64,000 nt of DNA from DAIDKA01 sp963708865 (GTDB lineage Bacteria; Pseudomonadota; Gammaproteobacteria; Steroidobacterales; Steroidobacteraceae): contig CAVPUC010000004.1 of assembly GCA_963708865.1 (NCBI GenBank), positions 744,001-808,000 of the forward strand, read 5' to 3'. Positions 1 to 9,062 of the stretch are shown piece after piece. The notes beneath the pieces are model-generated. The model made no database searches. It had not been told where the DNA came from and saw nothing but the letters and a program-made list of their open reading frames with translations. Made by a program: the position numbers and the translations under genes. Numbering within the stretch: position 1 is the stretch's first letter; each line of letters starts with the position of its first letter.

Positions 1-897
1 CGTGGGGACGCTGGCCTGATAACCCATGCGAATCACCGTGCTTGCGGCAGCGTGCACGGCGAACTGACACGCATCCAAGCGCGTGGCGCCTTCGGCGCAG
101 GCCACCGCGAACGCTGCGTTGAAAATGTCGCCCGCACCCGTGGTGTCGACCGCCTTGACCAGCGGCGCCGGCACATGTGTCGCCGTGCCGCCTTCCAGCA
201 GCAGGCAGCCCTTGGCACCCAGCTTGATGATCACATGTCGCACGCCGCTTGATTGCAGCCGACCGGCGATGGTGCGGGCCTCCTCGACGCTCACGTCGGC
301 CGGCCGCGTGCCGGTGAGCAGCGAGGCCTCGGTCTCATTGGGCGTCAGCACATCGACATACTGCAGCAGCTCAGCAGGCAGTGGCAGCTGCGGCGCCGGT
401 GCCGGATCCAATATCACTTCCAACCCCGCCGCACGCGCGGCGCGGGCGGCCGCGATCGTGCTCGGCATTGGAATTTCCATCTGCAGAAGCGCGTAGCGTG
501 CGCCGCGCATCAGGTGCGCATCGGCCTCGATGTCGGCGGCCAAGAAACGCTCATTGGCGCCAGGCACCACGACGATCGAATTCTGTCCGGCCTCGGTGAT
601 CGATATCAGGGCCACACCGCTTGGGCCGGCGATGCTGCGCACGCCCTCCACGCCACAGCCCACCCCGGCGAGGCTTGCAATGATCTGGCGACCAAAATCA
701 TCCTGCCCGACGCGGCCGAGCATGGCCGTGGAACCTGCGCCGCCGAGTTTCGCGGCGGCATAAGCTTGGTTCGCGCCCTTGCCCCCCGGTGCGGTATGAA
801 AGTGGGAGCCGATCACCGTTTCGCCAGGCTGGGGCAGCCGCGGTGTCATGGCGGCGATGTCCATGTTCAAACTCCCGAGCACGATGATTGTGGCCAT
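1..897 (-). CDS. rbsK: Ribokinase, PfkB family (3' end beyond window)
   Basis: Phosphorylates D-ribose to ribose-5-phosphate with ATP in the cytoplasm, feeding ribose into the pentose phosphate pathway. The reading frame stays open for 299 codons from an ATG at 895-897 to the window edge. It shows the N-terminal PfkB signature with GGKGAN at residues 38-43 and the C-terminal DTTGAGD motif at about residues 251-257, which holds the catalytic Asp and the anion hole. A GGAGG Shine-Dalgarno at 903-907 lies 5 nt before the start. The family is about 300-310 residues long, so only a few C-terminal residues are missing. No frameshift is seen. Another PfkB sugar kinase is possible, but the N-terminal pattern LGSLNMD is typical of ribokinases. 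The gene lies downstream of pncC on the same strand. Confidence 0.88.
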   Translation of the reverse strand, partial: MATIIVLGSLNMDIAAMTPRLPQPGETVIGSHFHTAPGGKGANQAYAAAKLGGAGSTAMLGRVGQDDFGRQIIASLAGVGCGVEGVRSIAGPSGVALISITEAGQNSIVVVPGANERFLAADIEADAHLMRGARYALLQMEIPMPSTIAAARAARAAGLEVILDPAPAPQLPLPAELLQYVDVLTPNETEASLLTGTRPADVSVEEARTIAGRLQSSGVRHVIIKLGAKGCLLLEGGTATHVPAPLVKAVDTTGAGDIFNAAFAVACAEGATRLDACQFAVHAAASTVIRMGYQASVPT

Positions 898-1032
898 CTG
901 AGCCTCCGGCCGCGTCGGCAACTTGGGTCAAGTGCACCACACGCCGCGCTGCAGCCACCAGTGGCGGCAACTGACCGATGGCGTAGGAAATCGCCACCCC
1001 ACGGCCTGGCTTTGGCTAGCGCGCGCCGAAGA

Positions 1033-1551
1033 TCACGGCCGAGCGGCCCTAAGCAGCCAGCGCAAGGCGAAGGCCACCGACTGTCGACGCACCGCCTCGC
1101 GGTCGCCGCGAAAAACCTTGAGCATGGCACTCGGCCTGGTGCCGGGTCGCCCTCCGGCAGCGCCGAACCAGACCGTCCCGATGGGTTTGAGCGGCGTGCC
1201 ACCATCCGGGCCTGCGATACCACTGATCGCGACGGCAAGATCGGCGCCGCTGATCCGCCATGCGCCTCGGGCCATGGCCTTCACCGCTGCCGCGCTGACT
1301 GCGCCGTGCCGCTGCAGGGTGCTCGCGGAAACTTTCAGGTCACGCATCTTCGCCGTGTTGGAATAGACGACGTAGCCGCACTCCACCCAGCGCGAGCTGC
1401 CCGGCACATCGGTGAGCACTTTGGTGAGCCATCCGGCGGTGCAGGACTCCGCGGTCGCGACACGCCAGCCGCGTTCAGCGAGACCTCGGCCCACCCGCGT
1501 CGCCAATCGCAGCAGCTGTGGATCCGTGGGCCCGGTGATCCGCGCGGCCAC
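1033..1551 (-). CDS. pncC: CinA-family nicotinamide-nucleotide amidohydrolase
   Basis: Deamidates nicotinamide mononucleotide to nicotinate mononucleotide in the pyridine nucleotide salvage cycle. The 172-residue protein is a stand-alone CinA C-terminal domain. It carries the signature ATAESCTAGWL near residues 32-42 with the catalytic Ser, the GYVVYSN segment, and the ISGIAGPDGGTPLKPIGTVW block near residues 109-128. These are the diagnostic motifs of the family, and the length fits PncC/YgaD rather than full CinA, which has an extra MoCF domain. The start is GTG at 1549-1551, two bases after the stop of the upstream MBL-fold gene, so the two are probably co-transcribed. The gene is intact. 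Confidence 0.88.
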   Translation of the reverse strand: MAARITGPTDPQLLRLATRVGRGLAERGWRVATAESCTAGWLTKVLTDVPGSSRWVECGYVVYSNTAKMRDLKVSASTLQRHGAVSAAAVKAMARGAWRISGADLAVAISGIAGPDGGTPLKPIGTVWFGAAGGRPGTRPSAMLKVFRGDREAVRRQSVAFALRWLLRAARP

Positions 1552-1553
1552 GG

Positions 1554-2496
1554 TCAGAACGGTATGGTCGCCAACTGCAGGCTGCGGTAGGCGTACTCGA
1601 GGAACTGCGCCGGATCCCCGTATTGCGCTTCGTAGTCCTTCAGCGGGTGCGCATCGACGATGTCGTATGGGCCGAAACCCTTGTTGAAGTCGATGAAGAA
1701 CGTCTTGAACAGCGCCCAGTACATGTCTTTCTGTTTGACGATATCAGCGCCGGTCAGCGTCGGGCCATTGGCTGGAATGATGATGGTGTCGGGTTTGGCG
1801 ACCTCGGCGAGGATCTCGTAGGAGCGCACGAAGCCGTGCATGAAGGCGCCGTTCAGATAGTCCATCACCGGCCAGTGATCCCAGGCTACCGGGCCGCCGG
1901 CGACAATCACATTGCGCTTCGGAAAGTGGACGAAGAGATCACCATTGGTATGCGCCGCGGGCAGGTAGCGGTAGTCGACCTGCTCTCCGGCAAACATCAA
2001 GCGTGCCCGTGTTGTAGGTGGTCTGGGTCGGAATGCCCTTCGGCGGCAAGGGACCGTAATAGCCTTCGTAGAGGGCGGAGCGCTCCTTGCGGCCCAGCGC
2101 CAGGCGCGTGACCTCATGGGAAATGAGGGTGCCCCCGGCCTTGCCGACGGCCTCATTGGAACCGGTCTGCTCAGGATGCCAGTGCGTGTTGATGAGCGTG
2201 TGGACGTGCTTGGTCTTGAGGCTGTCGGCCACCACCTTCAAGAGCACGGCGGAATTGACCGCAAGCCCTCCATCGATCAGCAAAGCGCCATCGGGTCCGG
2301 CCAACCCCACGACGTTGCAGCCGGCGCCGGCGAATACCGCGAGGCCCGCGACATCCTTGACGCTCAACTCCTTGGCGCTGACGCTTTTCTGATCCTTGTC
2401 GGCGGCCGCGACAAGCTCAGGCATGGCAGCCAGCGTCGAGGCAGCAGAAAGAGCCTGCGCTGCGTCGCGCAGGAACAGGCGGCGGGAAATAGGCAT
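1554..2496 (-). CDS. Exported metallo-beta-lactamase-fold protein (one frameshift)
   Basis: Begins with a twin-arginine signal (RRLFLRDAA, residues 5-13) and a hydrophobic Ala/Leu stretch, so it is predicted to be periplasmic. The MBL core follows: LLIDGG near 72-77, THWHPEQ near 104-110 and, after the shift, AAHTNGDLFVHFP. The usual HxHxDH metal motif appears as H105-W-H107-P-E-Q, so the third and fourth ligands are replaced, while the later HTxGD His is kept. The C-terminal half describes a conserved alpha-beta domain ending in LATIPF. One extra base near 2000-2005 shifts the frame; without it the protein is about 313 residues. It starts directly after the ankyrin-gene stop (TAAATG), so it is the distal gene of the DUF1592-DUF1552-ankyrin operon. 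The substrate is unknown. Confidence 0.75.
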
Positions 2497-4200
2497 TTAG
2501 GGTCCTACTGGGTCTACTGGCCAGATGACGGCGTCGTAGACGACCGTGCCAATCGGCGGACTCTGCGGCGCCCAATCCGGCGTCTTGGCCAGTTCCACGT
2601 TGGCGCCTGCACTGCGCAGCAGGTCCGCCAGGTCCTTGCGCGGCCGGGTCGGCATCTGCAGGAACGGCACAAAGCCGCGCCCCATCGCGTAATCGAGCGC
2701 GGTGAGCCCATCTTCGTCCTTGGCGTTCACGTCAATGCCCAGTTTGATGAGCCCCGCCATCACGTCCTTATTGCCGGTCCGCACGGCGTAATGCAGTGCC
2801 GAGCCGCCCCGGGTGCGCTGCAGGAAATGGCGCTTGGCCATGAGATTGACATCGGCGCCGGACTGCGCCAGCAGATCGATCAGCTCAACCGTCGGGTTGG
2901 CGCTCGGAATCATCTTGTCGGCGGGACCGGCTTGCGATGCCTGGGCGCCAGCGCCGGCATCAGCGCCACCCGCCGCCGCGCCACCCCTGCCCCGGGTGCC
3001 GCCTCTGACGGCCGGCGGGATCTCGCCGCTGACGCCGGCGGCAGGCGCCGCCGCCGGTGCGGCGCCCGGTGGCGCTCGTCCGCCGCCACGGGCTGCGCCC
3101 GGATTGCCGGTACCGCCGGCGCGCGAACCCACGGCGATGATGATCGGACCTTGACCGTCGGAGGTTGCCAGCTTGCGGATCGGCCCCGTGGGCGAGCAGC
3201 AATTTCACGACGTCGAGGTCACCGGTGCTGCAAGCGACCATGAATGGCGTCGTGCCGCGGCCCGTGCCGCCGCCGAAGCCGCGTCCGGCTGCCCGGAAAT
3301 ACAACTGCTGGTTGGGATTCGCGCCGCGGTCCACCAGCATCTGCACGATCTCACGCCCGGTGGCCTTGTTGGGCTTATCCATGTCGAGCGGATCGCCATT
3401 GCCGCGGCTGGTCATGTTACTGATCGCCACGTGCAGCGGCGCCTGGCCGAACATGTCCCACTCGTTGACGTCCGCGCCCGCCTCGATGAGGCGCTTGGCG
3501 ATGTCCCAGTTGCTGTTCATGATCGCGATGACGATCGGTGACATGCCGGACGGGTCGGGCTGATTCACGTCGACCTTGTGCTTGAGGAGCACCTCGACGC
3601 ATTCGCCGCAGTTCTCACGCGCGGCATACATGAGCGGCGTGAAGCCGCCGCGATCGAGCTGCTTGGCGCGGCTCTCGGCAGTCGCGACACGCTGATAGTC
3701 GCGCACGCGCCGAGCGCGCATCGACGTTGGCGCCCTTGGAGAGCAGCAGTTCCACCATCTGCGGATGGCGTCGCGCCACGGCCCACATCAACGGGGTCTG
3801 CGCGCCGAAGCGTTCGCGGGCATCGACATGGGCGCCGGCCCGCAGCAGCAGTTTCGCCGCCTCGACGATTGCCGGCGCGCGCCACCAGGTGCAGCGCGGT
3901 CTCACCGTCCGGATTCGGGGAATCCGCATCGGCGCCGGCCTTGAGCAGCAGCTCGATGGCCTCGGTGTTGGAGGAGTCGGCGGCCAACTGCATGGCCGTG
4001 ACGCCATAGTCATTGACGGCCTTCACGTCGGCGCCGGTTTTCAGCAGGCGCTTCGCCTCGGCGAGGTTGCCGTTGAATATCGCCCACTGCAGCGGCGTGC
4101 TGCCGTCGGGCCGCACGGTGGCATCGGCGGCAAAGCCGGCCGATCCGCACAGGATGCCGGCTACCGCAAACGCCGCTAGCTGCATGCCCCCCCGGCGCAT
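2497..4200 (-). CDS. Exported ankyrin-repeat protein (three frameshifts)
   Basis: About 567 residues once three frame breaks near 3875, 3710 and 3178 are bridged. The total length is divisible by three, which fits three +1 insertions. It opens with a cleavable-looking signal peptide (about residues 1-25, ending AGFA) and then carries ten or more ankyrin repeats in two blocks. Typical repeat phrases are GSTPLQWAIFNG, GVTAMQLAA, GADVNEWD, GQAPLHVAI and GGSALHYAVRTG. A low-complexity Gly/Ala/Pro linker lies between them at about 2960-3110. Ankyrin arrays bind proteins; an exported one suggests a periplasmic partner, perhaps the neighbouring DUF1552/DUF1592 proteins. It starts one base after the DUF1552 stop, which suggests translational coupling. 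No catalytic domain is seen. Confidence 0.8.
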
Positions 4201-4201
4201 A

Positions 4202-5477
4202 TCAAACGTCTGCCAGAGGACCGGTGGAATCCCCGAACTTCTCGAGGTTCATCCCGGCGCGCTGCACCATGGTCAGCAGGATGTTGGCGTGCGGCGTGTC
4301 CTTCGGCATGGCCAGATGCTGGCCGCCCTTGATGCCGCCACCCTTGCCCATCAGCAGCTGCGGCAGCGGATTGTTGTTGTGCAGATCGCTGTTGGCCATG
4401 TTGCTGCCGAACAGGATGATCGAGTTGTCGAGGATGCTGCCGTTGCCCTCCTTGATGGTGGACAGGCGCTTGGCGAACCGGTTGAAGCGGTCGGCGTGAT
4501 AGGCCTGGATGCGCACCAGGCGCGCGAGCTTCTCCGGATCCTCGCCATGGTGCGAGAGCGGGTGGAAGGCCTCATCGACGTTGACCTGCGGATAGGTGCG
4601 CATGCTGGCTTCCTTCACCATGCGCATGGTCGCGATGCGGGTCTGACCGGTCTGCCAGGCGAGCGCGATCATCTCGAACTGGATGTCGAGCAGTTCGCCG
4701 AAATCATCCGGCGCGCCGAGCGGCGCGTTGGGCAGGTTGCCCAGCGAATCGGCCTTGGCGGAGAGTTTCTGCACGCGCTTCTCGACCTCGCGCACCGACT
4801 CCAGGTAATCGCTGACCAGCACCTGGTCGGACTTATCGAGCCTGCGGCTCAAGCTCTTGCTGGATTCCTGCACGTAGTCGAGCAGGCTGCCGGTGGACTG
4901 CAGCAGGCCCTTGCGTTCGGCATTGGAATCGCCGGGCCCGAACATGGTCGTGAACACATGGCGCGGGTTGCCTTCCAGCGGCAGTCCCTGCCCGGGGCCG
5001 CGGAAGTTGCACGAGCCGCCGGGCTCGCCGCACAACTCGATGGACGGCAGCGGGGTCTCCTGCCCGATCTGGCGGGCGGCGACCTGATCGATGGAGATGC
5101 CGGCGTTCGCCGGTCTGCCCCGGAACGTTCGGCACGGTGCAGGTGAGCCAGGTCGCCTCGATGATGCCGTGCGGATCGGTGCTCTCACCGGGCTTGTTGC
5201 GCAGGTTGCTCACCACGGTGACGTAGTCGCGCATGCCCTCCAGGGGCTTGAGGATCGGCGAGAACTTGAAGTCCTTGCCGGCGCCGTCCGGCGTCCAGAA
5301 CTTCTGCACCGCGCCATGCGGGAAGTAGACATAGCCCAGGCGTGGCTTGATCACTGCGGCAGTGTCGGCCCACGCGGTGCGCGCCGGGATCATCGCATCC
5401 AGCAGCGGCAGCGCAATTGCAGCGCCGGCGCCCTTGAGGACCGTGCGACGCGACAGGTGCTTCTTGGTCAGGAACAT
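4202..5477 (-). CDS. DUF1552 family exported protein (one frameshift)
   Basis: A 424-residue DUF1552 protein with a Tat signal (R10-R11 in SRRTVLKGAGAA) and a hydrophobic core, so probably exported folded. Recognisable family blocks are RLGYVYFPHGAVQKFW near residues 46-61, a DPHG block, the SLLDYVQESSKSLSRRL helix, LAWQTGQTRIATM and the C-terminal SIILFGSNMANS and LMGKGGG segments. DUF1552 is related to DUF1501/sulfatase-like folds and is habitually encoded beside DUF1592 in Planctomycetes, Acidobacteria and some Gammaproteobacteria, as here. The biochemical role is not established. One extra base near 5120 breaks the frame; the length of 3n+1 agrees. The start ATG at 5475-5477 lies 18 bases after the DUF1592 stop. 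Confidence 0.82.
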
Positions 5478-5495
5478 GGCTATGCCTCCAGCCTC

Positions 5496-7975
5496 TTAAC
5501 GTGCGGAACTCAAATTGGACGCCTGCGTCGTGAGCGACGCCGGCGAGGGAGCGGCAGGTGCGCGCTTGCGGAACGCATCGCTTTGCACCACACCCAGGAC
5601 GATGGACTCAAAGCGGTAATTCTGCGTCGCGGCCTCGCGCACGATGCTGCGCACGCTGGGCATGTCGCCGTAATGCCATGGGGCGGCCCACCGCGTAGGT
5701 CATCAGCTTCTCGGTGATCGTCTGGACCAGCTGCGGGCCGCGCGCGGCCAGTGCCTTGTGCAGGTCCGTCGGGACCGGCCATGTGCGTGCCATCGGGCAG
5801 CGTCGCCGCCGTATCGATCAGCATGTGCGATCTGCGGATCGATGGTGCGGAACTGGCCGACGCGTGTCGAAGTTCTCGAGCGCGAAGCCCAGCGGATCCA
5901 TGACGGCATGGCAGCCTGAGCAGGGCGGGTTGCGGCGATGGACCTCGGTGCGCTCGCGCACGGTTGTGGCCTTGCCGGCCACTGTCGCGATCAGGGTCGG
6001 CACGGCCGTCGGCGGCGGGGTCTGCGGCGTGCCCAGGATGCGCTCCAGGATCCACGCACCGCGCAGCACCGGTGCGGTGCGGTCCGGATTGGCCGTGGTC
6101 ATCAGCACCGCGCCCTTGCCCAGCAGGCCGAAGCGGTTCGGATCGGTGAGCGTGATGCGGCGGAACTCGCCGCCCTTCACGTCCTGCATGCCGTAGAGCA
6201 GCGCGAGCTCCTCGTTGACATAGGTGTGGTCGGCGGTGAGCAGATCCACGACGCTGCGATCCGAGCGCAGGATGCTGTCGATGAACAGCGTCAGCTCCTT
6301 CTTGAACAGCGGCCGCGGATCGTACTGGCCGGCGGCGTAGCTGAACTGCTGCCTGCGCCGGGGAAATCGTGTCCATCTTCGCGATGTTGAGCCACTGGAA
6401 GGCGAAGTCGGTGGTGAGCGTGAGCGCGCGCGGATCGGCGAGCATGCGGTGCACCTGCGCCTTGAGCACTTCCGGCTTCGACAGTTCATTCTTCGCCGCC
6501 AGATCCAGCAGCTCCTGGTCCGGCAGGCTGCTCCAGATGAAGAACGACATGCGCGAGGCGAGCTCGTAGTCGTTCAGCGTGCGAACGGTGTCGCCGGCGG
6601 CTTCGGCGCGATACAGGAAATCCGGGCTCGCGAGGATCGCTGCCAGCGCATCGCGGATGCCGGTGTCGAAGGTCCCGGCTTGACGACCCTTCTGGTAGAA
6701 GGCGAGCAGCGGCTGCATGTCCTCGTCGGTCACCGGACGACGGAAGGCATGCTGCGCCAGGTTCGCGATGATCTTCTGCGCGCAGGGCGCTTCCTCAGCG
6801 GCGCTGGCCGGCGTGCAGATGAAGATCAGGGCGCGGCTCGGCGTCAGGCTCATGCCGGTGACCTTGATCGGGCCCTTGATCTGCATGGCGTGCACGGCAT
6901 TCACCCGCTGCTGGCCGCCATCGAGGGTGTTGGGCCGCACGCGCTCATCGCTCTCGGCGTAGCTGCGCCGCAGGAAGGTGACGGCCACCTTGTGCTGGCC
7001 GGCGGTGGCGTGGAAGCGGATATCGCGCAGGCGGCTGTTGATGTGGTACACGCCCGCATCCAGATTCTGGTCGACGTCCTTGTAGTCCTTCTCACCGCCA
7101 AGCGTGACGCGATGGATCTCCTTGCCATCGAGCAGGATCAGCACCGTGTTCTCGAATTCGAGCTTCGGCACTTCGCGCGCCATGGCCATATCGCCGATGG
7201 TCAGCGAGTATTCGCCGTCGGCGGCGAACCAGTGCTCGGCGACCATGCCGCCGCGGGTGCCGAAGGGCATGCCGTCCTGGTACTTCTCCTGATTGCCCGT
7301 GCCCACTCCCGGGCGGGGGTTCAGCGAGATGATCATATTGGCGATGTTGCCGTAGGTCGTATCGATGGGCGCCGCCTTCGGATCACCCACCGCCTCGAGT
7401 GCCAGCGCGCGCGCGGCGGCAACCGACTGGTCGAGGAAATTCGGCGTCACCTGCAGCAACTGGGCGTCGGTGTCGAAGCCATCGCGCACCGGATCCTGCG
7501 GCAGCCAGGCGGCGCCATCGACATCCAGGCCGATCAGATCGTGTACGGCATTGGCGTATTCGCGGCGATTCAGACGGCTCATCGGCACGCGGCCCGGATC
7601 CGGATGCGTGTTGCCATTATCGAGCGTGGTTTCCAGATACGAGACCAGATTCTTGATGGTGGCATTGTCGGGGCGCTTGTGGCCCGGGGGCGGCATCATG
7701 CCGCCGCGCAGTTTGCGCACCGCCTGCTCCCAGATCTTGGCGTCCTGCGGAATGCCATCCGGCGACATCGAATCAAAGGCGATCCCGCCGGCCCAGTCGT
7801 CGGTGTTGTGGCAGCCGTAGCAGTACGCCTGGATGGTCTTCCAATTGCCGTTGCCGTGCGCGGCATCGGCCGCATGGGTGGCATCGTTGGGCGGGATGGC
7901 GGCACTGGTGGCGAACGCCACGGCGCCCACGGACAAGCCACAGGCTGCGAAAAAGGCGGTGAACTGACTGCGCAT
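5496..7975 (-). CDS. DUF1592 di-heme cytochrome-type exported protein (about five frameshifts)
   Basis: Planctomycete-type cytochrome protein of about 825 residues. The order is signal peptide (1-28), a heme c site C52-Y-G-C55-H56 in a DUF1587-like domain, a DUF1595/DUF1592 middle (RPVTDEDMQPLLAFYQKG, LASPDFLYRAE, SFFIWSSLPDQELL), then DUF1588 with a second heme site (CSGCH followed by MDPLGFALENFD), and DUF1585 (KLMTYAVGR, then MPSVRSIVREAA). It is presumably periplasmic and redox-active; the electron partner and substrate are unknown. Frame breaks lie near 6358, 5866, 5825, 5785 and 5690. The length of 3n+2 fits five +1 insertions. The true stop is the TAA at 5496-5498. The start at 7975 is chosen because it gives the signal peptide directly. 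First gene of the operon running to 1554 or beyond. Confidence 0.85.
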
Positions 7976-8383
7976 TGAAAACACTCGGAAAACTCCCAGG
8001 TACACAGTCGGTGAGACGGGACGGCGCAAAGCTATCCGCTAGTATATCCAGGTATTTTTGACGTGCTGCCAAGAGTCACGAACTGCAGCACCGGATCGCC
8101 CAACAGCACCCTGCCAGGCCTCGAAGGCCGCACCGCCAAGCTTTGTCGCGTTGTTTGAGCAACTGAAGGACTCGCGGCGGCCCAAACATCATAACGGGAT
8201 CCCGCCGAAAGCGCAGCCGAAGGGGGCCTTGGGGTTGTTTTGGCAACAGCCAGGGTCAAGGTCCGCGATGTTAAGCTAACGCCATGATTTTAATAGACCA
8301 GTAATGCGAATTGTTTAATATTTAGCGTACATTGTATATTTATATACGTCGTTCACTAATATCGACCGCGATCGCCCTTAAAG
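7976..8383. other. Divergent intergenic region, no gene
   Basis: 408 bases between the divergently transcribed DUF1592 operon and the tetR gene. I see no coding frame with sensible codon use. The part near tetR (8280-8360) is strikingly AT-rich against the GC-rich background and holds the inverted repeat described separately. On the minus strand a TATACT-like -10 (8041-8046) lies about 70 bases before the DUF1592 start, without a good -35. A regulator next to an operon it faces is a common arrangement for local control, but this is inference. Confidence 0.5.
8334..8347. promoter_or_regulatory. AT-rich inverted repeat, candidate TetR operator
   Basis: Perfect 6-bp half-sites GTATAT and ATATAC separated by TT, 36 bases before the tetR start. 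It sits in the AT-rich promoter region between tetR and the DUF1592 operon. TetR-family proteins often bind such palindromes in their own promoters. Assignment is by position and symmetry only. Confidence 0.35.
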
Positions 8384-8995
8384 ATGTCCGCGCTCAATGT
8401 TGGTCGGCGGGAGCGTAAACGCCAGCAGCTTGCCGATCGGGCGGCGGCCGTCGGCTTTGGCTTGTTCGAGCAGCATGGTTATGACGCCGTCACCATGGAA
8501 CAGATCGCCGCCGCCGCCGATATCGCCAAGGGCACGCTCTATAAATACTTTCCGGGGAAGGAGGCGCTGCTCGCGCACCAGTTTCAGCATGACATCGCCT
8601 CCGGACTGAACGCCCTGTGGCAGATATTGGCAAGGCAGCACAGTTTTGCCGCGCAAATGAAGAGCCTTCTGCATGCCTCGGCGAAGTGGAATGCGGCGCG
8701 GCGCCGCTACCTGCCGCACTACCTGCGCCACCAATTCAGCACGGCCAATTTCGCCGGCCATGATGACCCGCACCAACCCCGCCGCAGCGGCGAAGGCCAG
8801 CTGTTTGAGCGACTGTGTATCGCCGGCCAGCAGCGCGGGGACGTTCGCGCAGACCTGCCGGCGGCGCAACTGGCGGTGCTGCTCGAGTGCCTCTATCTGG
8901 GCGCCATCATGATCTGGCTCGGCATGCCGCACGCAGATCTCAAGCAAGAGTTTGATTCACTCCTGACCCTGGCGCTAAACGGCGTCGGGCTCTAA
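8384..8995 (+). CDS. TetR/AcrR family transcriptional regulator
   Basis: A 203-residue DNA-binding repressor-type protein. The N-terminal helix-turn-helix is clear: AAVGFGLFEQHGYDAVTMEQ at about residues 21-40 followed by IAAAADIAKGTLYKYFPGKE at about 41-60, where GTLYKYFPGKE is the canonical recognition-helix pattern. The C-terminal ligand-binding and dimerisation domain is family-specific and gives no ligand clue. The ATG follows an AT-rich leader containing a palindrome. It lies divergent to the DUF1592 operon and 67 bases before the TIR gene, either of which could be its target. Intact. Confidence 0.9.
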   Translation: MSALNVGRRERKRQQLADRAAAVGFGLFEQHGYDAVTMEQIAAAADIAKGTLYKYFPGKEALLAHQFQHDIASGLNALWQILARQHSFAAQMKSLLHASAKWNAARRRYLPHYLRHQFSTANFAGHDDPHQPRRSGEGQLFERLCIAGQQRGDVRADLPAAQLAVLLECLYLGAIMIWLGMPHADLKQEFDSLLTLALNGVGL

Positions 8996-9062
8996 AGCGC
9001 TTGCGGTAAGATCGAGGCGCGGCTCGGCGGGCAGGTCTCTCGCCCAACACAGGATCGGCTAG

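Noticed and set aside
253..1590. Open frame opposite rbsK and pncC
   Set aside because: Shadow across two well-defined genes on the other strand.
6449..7978. Long open frame opposite the DUF1592 gene
   Set aside because: Antisense shadow; the minus strand carries heme motifs and clear family blocks.
8058..8279. Small open frames in the tetR-DUF1592 gap
   Set aside because: Unlikely composition, no ribosome site and no recognisable family.
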